Below are positions 11,823-18,669 of a stretch of 64,000 nucleotides of DNA, in pieces (positions within the stretch are counted from its first letter, which is position 1; each line of letters starts with the position of its first letter). The position numbers and the translations under genes are program-made. The stretch comes from Natronospira proteinivora (GTDB lineage: Bacteria > Pseudomonadota > Gammaproteobacteria > Natronospirales > Natronospiraceae): NCBI RefSeq assembly GCF_024170465.1, contig NZ_JALJYF010000001.1:186001-250000 (forward strand), given 5' to 3'. A model generated the notes under the pieces. That model ran no database searches. It saw nothing but the letters and a program-made list of their open reading frames with translations, and was not told the origin of the DNA.

Positions 11823-11848
11823 GTGGGAGCGGCATTCCTGCCGCGACA
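11823..11848 (+). repeat. REP-like single hairpin in the ileS-lspA gap
   Basis: In the 212-bp gap between ileS and lspA, the segment gtgggagcggcattcctgcc closely resembles one arm of the REP pair at 12483-12555 and contains its own 6-bp stem (gcggca / tgccgc). A weaker complementary tail (tcccaca) lies at about 11874-11879. The rest of the gap has no convincing gene. Confidence 0.5.
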
Positions 11849-11964
11849 GGCCGTCGAGACTGGAAAGCCTCATCCCACAGCAAATCGGTCAGCGGACTGG
11901 TTTGCACTGGTTGATGGCGAATCGACTGACTTCTTGAAAGACTCATTCGGCCGGGAGAGCTGAG

Positions 11965-12471
11965 ATGTTGGGAGTGGACATCAAGAAACCGAAAGGCCCG
12001 GGGGCCCTGATCTGGCTGATTCCGGCCGGCGTCATCATTGTCCTGGATCAGATCACCAAGATCTTGATCCAGTGGCATATGGAGCTCTACGAGACCATCA
12101 ATCTCACCCCCTTCCTCAATTTGCGCTATCTGGTTAATCCCGGGGCGGCTTTCAGCTTTCTGGCCGATGCCGGGGGCTGGCAGCGCTGGGTGCTTTCGGT
12201 GTTGGCTGCCGGTGTCAGCTTGGCGATCATCGTCTGGCTCTGGTACATGCCGCGCAAGGGTGAAGGGCGGCTGGCATGTGGCCTGGCCTTTATCCTGGGG
12301 GGCGCGGTGGGTAATCTCATCGATCGCATTGCCTATGGTCACGTGGTGGATTTCATTGATGTGTTTTATGGGAGCTGGCATTGGCCGGCCTTCAATGTGG
12401 CCGATTCAGCCATCACCATCGGCGCCATCCTGGTGATCATTGATAGTTTCTCTCCTCGCCACAAGGCCTGA
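11965..12471 (+). CDS. lspA: Lipoprotein signal peptidase (signal peptidase II)
   Basis: LspA cleaves prolipoprotein signal peptides just before the lipidated cysteine, in the inner membrane. The 168-residue protein has four predicted transmembrane segments and the family blocks VLDQITK, NPGAAFSF, GNLIDR..GHVVDFID and FNVADSAI; the last two carry the catalytic aspartates. It follows ileS as in most gammaproteobacteria. The gap is 212 bp, larger than usual, and contains a REP-like hairpin. Its substrates in this window include at least four predicted lipoproteins. Confidence 0.95.
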   Translation: MLGVDIKKPKGPGALIWLIPAGVIIVLDQITKILIQWHMELYETINLTPFLNLRYLVNPGAAFSFLADAGGWQRWVLSVLAAGVSLAIIVWLWYMPRKGEGRLACGLAFILGGAVGNLIDRIAYGHVVDFIDVFYGSWHWPAFNVADSAITIGAILVIIDSFSPRHKA

Positions 12472-12482
12472 TTCATCCCCAC

Positions 12483-12555
12483 CTCCGTAGGAGCGGCTTT
12501 AGCCGCGACCCAGGCCGCGGTGGAGCCTATCGCGGCTAAAGCCGCTCCTACGGAG
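12483..12555. repeat. REP-type palindrome with 26-bp perfect arms
   Basis: Arm 1 (12483-12508, starting ctccgtaggagcggctttag) is exactly complementary to arm 2 (12530-12555), with a 21-base GC-rich loop. The core GTAGGAGCGGCTTTAGCCGCGA is a well-known REP form in pseudomonads and other gammaproteobacteria, where such pairs are moved by RAYT transposases. No RAYT gene is in this window. Confidence 0.85.
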
Positions 12556-12556
12556 T

Positions 12557-12580
12557 GCCCCGAGTGACCCGGGGCTTTTT
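12557..12580 (+). terminator. Intrinsic terminator after lspA
   Basis: The stem gccccg / cggggc with a 7-nt loop is followed by a run of five T. It lies directly after the REP palindrome and would end the ribF-ileS-lspA transcript. Confidence 0.7.
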
Positions 12581-12607
12581 ACCGTCCCCGCTCCCCTGCG
12601 GTACAAT
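12578..12607 (+). promoter_or_regulatory. Possible promoter of ispH
   Basis: TACAAT (-10, 12602-12607) lies 35 bp before the ispH start, with TTTACC as a weak -35 18 bp upstream. It begins immediately after the lspA terminator, which suggests ispH has its own promoter here. Confidence 0.35.
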
Positions 12608-12642
12608 GGAGCCCGAATCCAAGCCTACCCCCGAGGCACCCC

Positions 12643-13599
12643 ATGGACATTCTGCTTTCCAATCCCCGCGGATTCTGCGCCGGCGTGGACCGGGCCATCG
12701 AGATTGTCGAGCGGGCCCTGGATATCTATGGCGCCCCCATCTATGTCCGCCATGAAGTGGTGCATAACCGCTATGTGGTCAATCGCCTGCGGGATATGGG
12801 CGCGGTCTTCGTCGAAGAACTGCATGAAGTGCCTGACGACACCATTGTCATCTTCAGCGCCCACGGCGTTTCCCGGGCGGTAGAAGAAGAGGCGGAACGG
12901 CGTGGTCTGAAGGTCTTTGACGCCACCTGCCCCCTGGTAACCAAGGTTCATCTGGAAGTTCACCGCTATGCTCGGGATGGGCGGGATGTGATCCTCATCG
13001 GCCATGCCGGGCATCCGGAAGTGGAAGGCACCATGGGGCGTTTCGACACCCAGTGGGGTGGTCGTATCCACCTGGTGGAAGTGCCGGAGGATGTGGACAA
13101 GCTGGACGTGAAAAATCCCGACAGCGTGGCCTTTGTTACCCAGACCACTCTGTCCATGGATGATACCGCTCAGGTGATCGAGGCGGTGCGCCAGCGTTTT
13201 CCGTCGGTGGCCAGCCCTCGCAAGGAAGATATCTGCTATGCCACCCAGAACCGCCAGGATGCGGTCCGGATCATGGCGGGTGAAGTGGATGTGATGCTGG
13301 TGGTGGGCTCGCCCAACAGTTCCAACAGCAACCGCCTGCGGGAAATGGCCGAGCGGGAAGGGGCCCAGGCCTGGCTGGTGGATGGCCCGGACGATCTGGA
13401 CCGGGGCTGGTTTGATGGCGTGGCCAAGGTGGGAGTTACTGCCGGGGCCTCCGCTCCCGAAGTGCTGGTCCAGCAGGTGGTGGACCGCTTGCGGGACTGG
13501 GGCGGTCGCACGGCCCAGGAGCGGGAAGGCCGGGCGGAGACTGTGACCTTTTCCCTGCCCAAGCTCTTGCGAACCCGCCCCTCCCGGCAGGCGTCCTGA
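12643..13599 (+). CDS. ispH: 4-hydroxy-3-methylbut-2-enyl diphosphate reductase (IspH/LytB)
   Basis: IspH is the last enzyme of the MEP isoprenoid pathway and reduces HMBPP to IPP and DMAPP with a [4Fe-4S] cluster. The 318-residue protein starts [19 protein letters not shown] and contains the three cluster cysteines (GFCAGV; DATCPLV; then the NSSNSNRL substrate loop after the ICYATQNRQ block), plus HGVSRAV and [13 protein letters not shown]. Length matches the family. It normally follows fkpB; here fkpB is absent and a REP element and terminator separate it from lspA. Confidence 0.97.
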   Translation: MDILLSNPRGFCAGVDRAIEIVERALDIYGAPIYVRHEVVHNRYVVNRLRDMGAVFVEELHEVPDDTIVIFSAHGVSRAVEEEAERRGLKVFDATCPLVTKVHLEVHRYARDGRDVILIGHAGHPEVEGTMGRFDTQWGGRIHLVEVPEDVDKLDVKNPDSVAFVTQTTLSMDDTAQVIEAVRQRFPSVASPRKEDICYATQNRQDAVRIMAGEVDVMLVVGSPNSSNSNRLREMAEREGAQAWLVDGPDDLDRGWFDGVAKVGVTAGASAPEVLVQQVVDRLRDWGGRTAQEREGRAETVTFSLPKLLRTRPSRQAS

Positions 13600-13600
13600 A

Positions 13601-13615
13601 CCCCGCGAATCGGGG
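13601..13615. other. Short hairpin between convergent ispH and pseudopilin gene
   Basis: A 5-bp GC stem (ccccg / cgggg) with a 5-nt loop fills the 16-bp gap between the two stop codons. There is no T-run, so termination activity is uncertain. Confidence 0.3.
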
Positions 13616-14143
13616 TCAGCAATCGGCGGAGGGCATTCGTTGCGGATCCCGGGTGGCTCTCGGGCGACCGGTCACATTGACAACCACCGCGCGTGTTGCG
13701 GTTTGGGCGCCAGGCGGGCAGACGAGAAAGGTTCCATTGGTGGAACGCCTGCCATCGGTTCTCAGGGTAAAACGCTGCCGGTTGGCCCGCAGGCCTTCGG
13801 GGGCTGCATTCATCACCTGCAGGATCTGATCGGCTTCCAGCAGCTCATTGCTGCCATGGTGTTTCTGATGGCGGTAGATGATCCAGCCATATTGCCAGGC
13901 ATCGGTGTCTTTCAGGCAATGGCGGCCATCCCGGCTGGGACAGAGACTAACCGGCAGCTGTGAGCGCAGGGACTCCTGTCTGGCATATTGAATTGCTCCC
14001 ACCAGACGATTGCTGGCGGCGGATTGACGATGCTCATCCACCCAGGCGGAGAAGCGGGGCGTCCCTAGACCGAACAGCAGTCCGGCGATGGCCAGAACGA
14101 TGAGTAATTCCAACAGCGTTAATCCATTCATTCGATATCGCAT
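13616..14143 (-). CDS. fimT: GspH/FimT-family type IV pseudopilin
   Basis: This is a predicted minor pseudopilin of the type IV pilus / type II secretion superfamily. The 175-residue product begins with a short leader ending in Gly, followed by LTLLELLIVLAIAGLLFGLG, the class III prepilin signal with Glu at +5. The C-terminal half carries the GspH-like domain with cysteine pairs (LCPSRDGRHC; VCPPG). I use the ATG at 14143, which sits after GGAGG; the longer frame upstream has no pilin-like content. In pseudomonads fimT also follows ispH but on the same strand; here it is inverted. FimT homologues can bind DNA for competence; that role is possible but not shown. Confidence 0.85.
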   Translation of the reverse strand: MRYRMNGLTLLELLIVLAIAGLLFGLGTPRFSAWVDEHRQSAASNRLVGAIQYARQESLRSQLPVSLCPSRDGRHCLKDTDAWQYGWIIYRHQKHHGSNELLEADQILQVMNAAPEGLRANRQRFTLRTDGRRSTNGTFLVCPPGAQTATRAVVVNVTGRPRATRDPQRMPSADC

Positions 14144-14227
14144 GGCAACCTCCCTGTTGATGCCATCCGTGGCTGGGAATGAAAAACTAGAAAAGGCGCA
14201 CCGGCCGGTGCAACAACGGGACAGCAA

Positions 14228-15334
14228 ATGACGGAAAAATCCGACACGATCATTATCGGTGGCGGTATCATTGGCTTGATGACCGCCCGTGAGCTGGCTC
14301 GCCGGGGCCGCTCGGTGACTGTTCTGGACCGGGGGCAGCTGGGGGCCCAGGCCTCCGGGGCGGCCGGCGGTATTCTCTGTCCCCTCTATCCTTGGCGGCT
14401 TCCCCTGGCTCTGCAGTCCCTGGCGGCCCAGTCCATGCGTGAATTTCCGCAAGTGGTAGCTGAGCTGACGGGCAGCAGTGGCTGTGCCATTGGGCTTCGC
14501 CGCACGGGCTTGCTGGTTCTCGATCATGACGAACTGGATTTGGCCCGCCAGTGGGCAGAGCAATGGTCCATCGAATACGAATCGCTGAGTGCCAGGCAGT
14601 TGCAGGCCATCGAGCCGGAGCTGGCGGTGGACGGCGAGGGCTTGTGCTTTCCCCGCATGCGCAACGTCTATAGCCGTGATTTGATCCGGGCCCTGGCCGC
14701 CGAAGCGCCCAGCCTTGGTATCCATATCCACCCCTCCCTGGCGGTGGAAGACTTACGGTTGGAAGTGGGCGAGGCCGCCGTCAAGACGGCCCAAGGCTGG
14801 ATGCAGGCCGAGCAGCTGGTGATTGCCGGGGGGGCCTGGAGCGGCTTGCTGCTGGAACGGCTGGGTGCGGTATTACCGCTTCGTCCGGTGCGGGGCCAGG
14901 TGATCCAGTTTCCGGCCGGCAGCAGCGCTTTGCGGCATATGGTGCTCAAGGGGCGCAAGTATCTGGTGCCCCGGCCTGGGGGCGAGCTGATTGTGGGCAG
15001 TACCCTGGAAGAGGCCGGTTTTGATGCCGAGCCCACCGAAACCGGCCAGCGCGTCTTGCATGAGGCCGCCACGGCCATGGTGCCGGGACTGTCCCAGAAA
15101 CCCGTCGAGGATCACTGGGCCGGCCTGCGCCCGGCCGCCCCCGATGGCTTGCCCTTTATCGGCGCCTGGCCGGAGCCGGGGCGGGCCGCCATTCATCTCA
15201 ATACCGGCCATTACCAGAATGGCATCCTATTAGCGCCACTCAGCGGTCGTTTGCTGGCCCAGCAGATGTGCGGTGAAGTGCCGGAGCAGGATCTTGCGCC
15301 CTTCCGACCCGGTCGTGAGAGGATTGTCGAGTAA
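14228..15334 (+). CDS. thiO: FAD-dependent glycine oxidase ThiO-like (DAO family)
   Basis: ThiO oxidises glycine to the imine needed for the thiazole of thiamine. The 368-residue protein has an N-terminal dinucleotide-binding site (IIIGGGIIGLMTARELARRG, FAD Rossmann fold), the QASGAAGGILCPLYPW segment typical of ThiO-like enzymes, and the C-terminal DAO motifs (GSTLEEAGFD, WAGLRPAAPDGLPFIG, NTGHYQNGILLAP). Other D-amino-acid oxidases are possible, but ThiO fits best. It is divergent from the pseudopilin gene and stands alone; no TPP riboswitch is seen. Confidence 0.85.
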   Translation: MTEKSDTIIIGGGIIGLMTARELARRGRSVTVLDRGQLGAQASGAAGGILCPLYPWRLPLALQSLAAQSMREFPQVVAELTGSSGCAIGLRRTGLLVLDHDELDLARQWAEQWSIEYESLSARQLQAIEPELAVDGEGLCFPRMRNVYSRDLIRALAAEAPSLGIHIHPSLAVEDLRLEVGEAAVKTAQGWMQAEQLVIAGGAWSGLLLERLGAVLPLRPVRGQVIQFPAGSSALRHMVLKGRKYLVPRPGGELIVGSTLEEAGFDAEPTETGQRVLHEAATAMVPGLSQKPVEDHWAGLRPAAPDGLPFIGAWPEPGRAAIHLNTGHYQNGILLAPLSGRLLAQQMCGEVPEQDLAPFRPGRERIVE

Positions 15335-15376
15335 CACGCCAAGCGGTCCGCAATCGGCGATTCCGCCAATCCCTGA

Positions 15377-15406
15377 TTGCGGTGGGGCTGGCCGCTTCGT
15401 TATAAT
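15377..15406 (+). promoter_or_regulatory. Promoter of tRNA-Thr
   Basis: A perfect TATAAT (15401-15406) lies 12 bp before the mature tRNA 5' end, with TTGCGG as -35 18 bp upstream. This arrangement is typical of stable RNA genes. Confidence 0.7.
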
Positions 15407-15418
15407 CCCGCTCTTGTT

Positions 15419-15494
15419 GCCGGAATAGCTCAGCTGGTAGAGCAGCGCATTCGTAATGCGAAGGTCGGAGGTTCGACTCCTCTTTCCGGCACCA
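15419..15494 (+). tRNA. tRNA-Thr (anticodon CGT)
   Basis: A 76-nt tRNA with encoded CCA. The acceptor stem GCCGGAA pairs with TTCCGGC, the D-arm is GCTC..GAGC, the anticodon loop TTCGTAA gives anticodon CGT (reading ACG, Thr), and the T-arm is GGAGG-TTCGACT-CCTCT. All four helices form. An intrinsic terminator follows directly. Confidence 0.95.
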
Positions 15495-15501
15495 GTTAGT
15501 T

Positions 15502-15533
15502 AAAGGGCTGCCCAATTTGGGTGGCCCTTTTTT
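15502..15533 (+). terminator. Terminator of tRNA-Thr
   Basis: The stem aaagggc..ccca / tggg..gcccttt, with two central G-T wobbles, is followed by T-tract. A close copy occurs at 15709-15740, where the wobbles have become C-G pairs. Confidence 0.8.
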
Positions 15534-15550
15534 GTTGGTGGAGGGCGAAT

Positions 15551-15740
15551 CCTCCGACCTTCCATTGCTTAAATGCGAAGGTCTCCGGTTGCGGGTATCG
15601 TCCCTGATACCCGCCCCTCCCGCTGGTCGGGGTCATCCGCCGCTGGCGGCTGACGCCAATGCGTTCCGGACGCATTGGTCGACTCCATCTTTCCGGCACC
15701 AGTTAGTTAAAGGGCCGTCCAATCTGGGCGGCCCTTTTTT
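15551..15740. repeat. Scrambled, partial duplicate of tRNA-Thr and its terminator
   Basis: Fragments of the tRNA recur here: an inverted copy of its GAAGGTCGGAGG (15551-15562), a direct copy of AATGCGAAGGTC (15572-15583), then about 60 bp (15681-15743) nearly identical to the tRNA 3' end, CCA, spacer and terminator. Between them are hairpins (gcgggtatc / gatacccgc; aatgcgt / acgcatt). No functional cloverleaf can be built. It may be a decayed second tRNA copy or the trace of an integrated element. Confidence 0.75.
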
Positions 15741-15803
15741 GTTTTAAAATTTATTATCATTGGGGTTTTGGGAGTTCGGAGAATAGAAAGGGGAATGTGG
15801 GAG

Positions 15804-16592
15804 ATGAATTCGGAACGTATATTGCGATTCAAGCACCGTCTGCTGCCTTTCGTGGGGCTGATTTTTCTATTGCTGGGTTTGATGATTTTGCCCTGGCTGA
15901 CCTCAGCCAAGACCTTGAACTGTGAACGGGGTACCGGCGAGTGTCGCTTCAGTGAAAGCAGTATTTTCAGTGAGCATTCCGTCGTGATTCCGTTGGCGAC
16001 TGTTCAGGAGGCCGTGGTGGACCGTCGGGCCAGCAGCTCAGACAGTGGTGGCTATGTCTATCGCACCCTGCTGGTGACGGACGAGGACCGTCATCAGTTA
16101 ACCGTGGGTTCGTCCTCACCCAGAGGCCCTCATGATCGCCTGGCGGCCCAGGTCAATCATTTTCTATCCGATACGAGCGAATCCGAATTATCGGTTCGGC
16201 GGACCATGGGATGGTGGGGCTTGTTCTTTTTGGCCTTCCCCCTGGGCGGTCTATTCTTGATGTTCGGGGTCAGGAATATTAGCGAGGCCGAATTGGATGT
16301 GGTCAACGGTCAGCTGCATTTGCGAAAGCGCCGCTGGTGGCAGTCGACAGCATTGGGGCGCACACTGGATGTGGAAGAGATTGAAGATGTTGACCTGGAA
16401 AATCGTCAGTCCAAGAATGGCCAGACCCGTCGTACGGTTTTGCGCATGCGGGATGGTGAGGTGATTCCCCTGTTCGGCATCGCCACCAATGGCAAGGGGC
16501 CTGTGCGGCGCCGGGATCAACTAATTTCCCTGTTGCAACAATCACCTCAGTTCCAGGGTCCAAAACATGGAAGCCATCATCAGGAGAGATGA
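15804..16592 (+). CDS. Membrane protein of unknown function with two tandem TM + PH-like modules
   Basis: I do not recognise a named family. The product (262 residues from the ATG at 15804; an ATG at 15795 is also possible) has hydrophobic segments at about 15-35 (LLPFVGLIFLLLGLMILPWL) and 145-165 (WGLFFLAFPLGGLFLMFGV). Each is followed by a soluble beta-rich stretch of about 90 residues that ends in a charged helix (DRLAAQVNHFL and RDQLISLLQQ) and shares the pattern of a VQEAVVDRR/IEDVDLENR strand followed by TLLVTDED/TVLRMRDG. This looks like an internal duplication of a membrane-anchored PH-like domain. It is directly followed by a lipoprotein gene with no gap. Confidence 0.7.
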   Translation: MNSERILRFKHRLLPFVGLIFLLLGLMILPWLTSAKTLNCERGTGECRFSESSIFSEHSVVIPLATVQEAVVDRRASSSDSGGYVYRTLLVTDEDRHQLTVGSSSPRGPHDRLAAQVNHFLSDTSESELSVRRTMGWWGLFFLAFPLGGLFLMFGVRNISEAELDVVNGQLHLRKRRWWQSTALGRTLDVEEIEDVDLENRQSKNGQTRRTVLRMRDGEVIPLFGIATNGKGPVRRRDQLISLLQQSPQFQGPKHGSHHQER

Positions 16593-17126
16593 ATGAAGCC
16601 TATCAAGCAGTGGTGGATCGGAGTGGTTCTGGTCGCGGCATTTTTCAGTGTGACCATTGCCGGCTGTAGCGATGAATCGGAGGAAAACCGGTCAGGCGGT
16701 GAAGCCGACGAGGATGTGTTTCTGCAGCAACCCCATTGGCAGGAATATGTCCGGCAGGCCGATGAGAGTCCCTATGATCCCGAGCGGTCCGAATGGGATC
16801 GTGTGGAAGCCCTGGAACAGAGCGAACGACTGGCGCCGGAAGCGCTCTGCACGAATCCGGATACGGCCCTTGAAGCCTGGGCCGAGTCCCGTTATCTGAT
16901 TGGTCCGGCGCAGGATGCGGATCTTGAAATCAATATGCGCACCCGTGTGCTGCGGGATGGCTCCATGGAGGGGCTGCTGCAACGCTGGGGGTTCAAGGAC
17001 GACTCGGTAGCGGGGACCGACCATCGGGTACGGTTCACCCGGGCGGATGAATGTTGGCAAATTGAAGAAGTGGTGGCTCGTCATTACTGCCGCCGGGGGG
17101 TGTCTGAAGGGTTGATTTGCCGTTGA
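16593..17126 (+). CDS. Predicted lipoprotein of unknown function
   Basis: The 177-residue product has a type II signal peptide ending in the lipobox VTIAGC, so it should be lipidated and carried to the envelope. An acidic linker (DESEENRSGGEADED) follows, then a soluble domain with paired cysteines (ALCTNPD, ECWQIEE, YCRRGVSEGLICR). I recognise no family. Its ATG abuts the stop of the preceding membrane-protein gene (TGA ATG), and its end overlaps the start of the hydrolase gene, so the three are probably translated as one coupled operon. Confidence 0.75.
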   Translation: MKPIKQWWIGVVLVAAFFSVTIAGCSDESEENRSGGEADEDVFLQQPHWQEYVRQADESPYDPERSEWDRVEALEQSERLAPEALCTNPDTALEAWAESRYLIGPAQDADLEINMRTRVLRDGSMEGLLQRWGFKDDSVAGTDHRVRFTRADECWQIEEVVARHYCRRGVSEGLICR

Positions 17127-18637
17127 TACCGGATTGGCGATGGTCAGGGCAATATTGGGGGCCTGCTGTGTTGCTGGTCTTCGGCTTGGCCTTGTTTCTC
17201 GTGTACACGGGGCACGATTCTGATTCCTGGCCATCACGGGCCAGCTCAGAGACAAGCAACCAGGCGACGGCCATTGCCTGGGAAGATTGCGATGACTTGA
17301 TGCCGGCCGGAATCCAGGCCCGGTGTGCCTGGTTCGAGCCCGGAGTGCAAGGGGAAAGGGAGCAGGCGATCCGACTGCCCCTGCTGCTGATGCGCCGGGA
17401 TTCAGTCCCTGAAACAGCCCCCCTGACGATCCATCTGCCTGGAGGCCCGGGTGCGGCGGCTGGGACGGACGAGTATTCGGCTTGGTACTGGGGCGCTTGG
17501 TTATTGGAGTTGGGGCTGGAGGATCGCCTTTTGATATTTGATCCCCGTGGTACCGGAATGGCCGAACCACGTCTCCATTGCCCAGGTAACCATCTTGCCA
17601 TCAGTGCCATGTTGGCCCAGCCACTCTCCGCCACTGCCGAAAGCCGCTTGGCCTTGAAGTCGCTCAGTCAATGCCGGGGGTATTGGCAGGACAGGGGCGT
17701 TGCACTGGATGATTTTGCGGCCCGTCATCTGCTGGACGATGTACCAGCAATTATGGACGCCATTGGAGAAGAAAAGGCTCGTCTGCTGGGGCTTTCCCAT
17801 GGTTCGAGGCTGGCCCTTCGCCTGCTTGAGGATCATCCGGATCGCTTCTCCGCGGCGGTTCTCGATGGGGTATTCCCTCCCCATATCGACCCCTTCCAGA
17901 CCCAGCCAGAGGTCCATGCTTATTCTCTGAGGAACCTGACCGGTTACTGCCGTTCACAAGAGGGGTGTTCTGATAGGCAGCTGAGGGACGCCCATGAACA
18001 GGTCAGGAACCGTCTGGCTGAACAAGCGGTATTGATCCAGGTGCCTCGCCACGATGCGCCGGATCAAGCTTTATGGTTGACTGAAGCCCGTTTTCTGGAC
18101 CTGGTTTTCGCCGCGCAGGCATTTGATGAGAGTCTGGCGACCCTACCATCCTCAATTGTGCGGGCAGCCGACAAGGACTATCGTTCCTTCGCCCGAATGC
18201 TCAGCCAGGTCATCGACCCTGCCCTTGATCCGGACCGCAATGTACCGGTCTATTGGGCTTCTCTATGCAATGAAGGCCATCTGCCGAACCCGGAAGGCAT
18301 TCATTCCGCCGCACATCGACGAGGACTGGAAGTCAGCTTTCCGGTGGCGGGTCTGCGTGCCCATCCTTGTCTCAATGATTGGGCAGGGCCCTTTACGCGG
18401 GAGAATTTTGCCCAGCCAGTGACCGCCGAGCAGCCGGTGCTACTCCTGGCGGGACAATGGGATTCGGTTACGCCCGTGTCATGGACTCGGGAACAAGCGG
18501 CGCTGCTGGACAATGCTCATGTTCTGGAAGTGAAGGGTCGTAGCCACGGGGTGGTTTTTGATGTCCGCTGTGCTGGAAAGGCGGTCAAGGACTTTCTGGA
18601 AAGTCCGAATGATTTTCGCCTCTCCCAGGATTGTTGA
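17117..18637 (+). CDS. Alpha/beta hydrolase with TAP-like C-terminal domain, membrane- or envelope-located
   Basis: This resembles the tripeptidyl/proline aminopeptidase (TAP-like) branch of alpha/beta hydrolases. The 506-residue product has an N-terminal hydrophobic anchor (about 12-30), the oxyanion motif LPGGPG, the nucleophile elbow GLSHGSRL, and in the TAP-like C-terminus the catalytic Asp (GQWDSVTP) and His (GRSHGVV). Cysteine pairs suggest an oxidising, periplasmic location. The start is a TTG at 17117 or 17123; the second overlaps the previous stop as TTGA. It is the last gene of the three-gene cluster and ends at a stem-loop. The substrate is unknown; peptides or esters are plausible. 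Confidence 0.8.
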   Translation: MPLIPDWRWSGQYWGPAVLLVFGLALFLVYTGHDSDSWPSRASSETSNQATAIAWEDCDDLMPAGIQARCAWFEPGVQGEREQAIRLPLLLMRRDSVPETAPLTIHLPGGPGAAAGTDEYSAWYWGAWLLELGLEDRLLIFDPRGTGMAEPRLHCPGNHLAISAMLAQPLSATAESRLALKSLSQCRGYWQDRGVALDDFAARHLLDDVPAIMDAIGEEKARLLGLSHGSRLALRLLEDHPDRFSAAVLDGVFPPHIDPFQTQPEVHAYSLRNLTGYCRSQEGCSDRQLRDAHEQVRNRLAEQAVLIQVPRHDAPDQALWLTEARFLDLVFAAQAFDESLATLPSSIVRAADKDYRSFARMLSQVIDPALDPDRNVPVYWASLCNEGHLPNPEGIHSAAHRRGLEVSFPVAGLRAHPCLNDWAGPFTRENFAQPVTAEQPVLLLAGQWDSVTPVSWTREQAALLDNAHVLEVKGRSHGVVFDVRCAGKAVKDFLESPNDFRLSQDC

Positions 18638-18638
18638 A

Positions 18639-18657
18639 TGAGCCCCGCAGGGGCTCA
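18639..18657. terminator. Hairpin between convergent hydrolase and thiI genes
   Basis: An 8-bp perfect stem (tgagcccc / ggggctca) with a 3-nt loop begins right after the hydrolase stop. There is no clear U-tract on the plus strand. Confidence 0.4.
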
Positions 18658-18669
18658 GGAACAACCGGA

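Noticed and set aside
11772-11963. A 63-codon open frame between ileS and lspA
   Set aside because: It runs through the REP-like hairpin, has no ribosome binding site and no protein-like composition.
12483-12555. REP palindrome read as the lspA terminator
   Set aside because: It has a long loop and no T-tract; a proper terminator with T5 follows at 12557-12580.
14144-14731. N-terminal extension of the FimT-type gene
   Set aside because: The upstream in-frame part is antisense to thiO; the prepilin signal and GGAGG site place the start at 14143.
15551-15700. A second functional tRNA-Thr
   Set aside because: Only fragments of the tRNA occur, one of them inverted, and no acceptor or D-arm can be formed.
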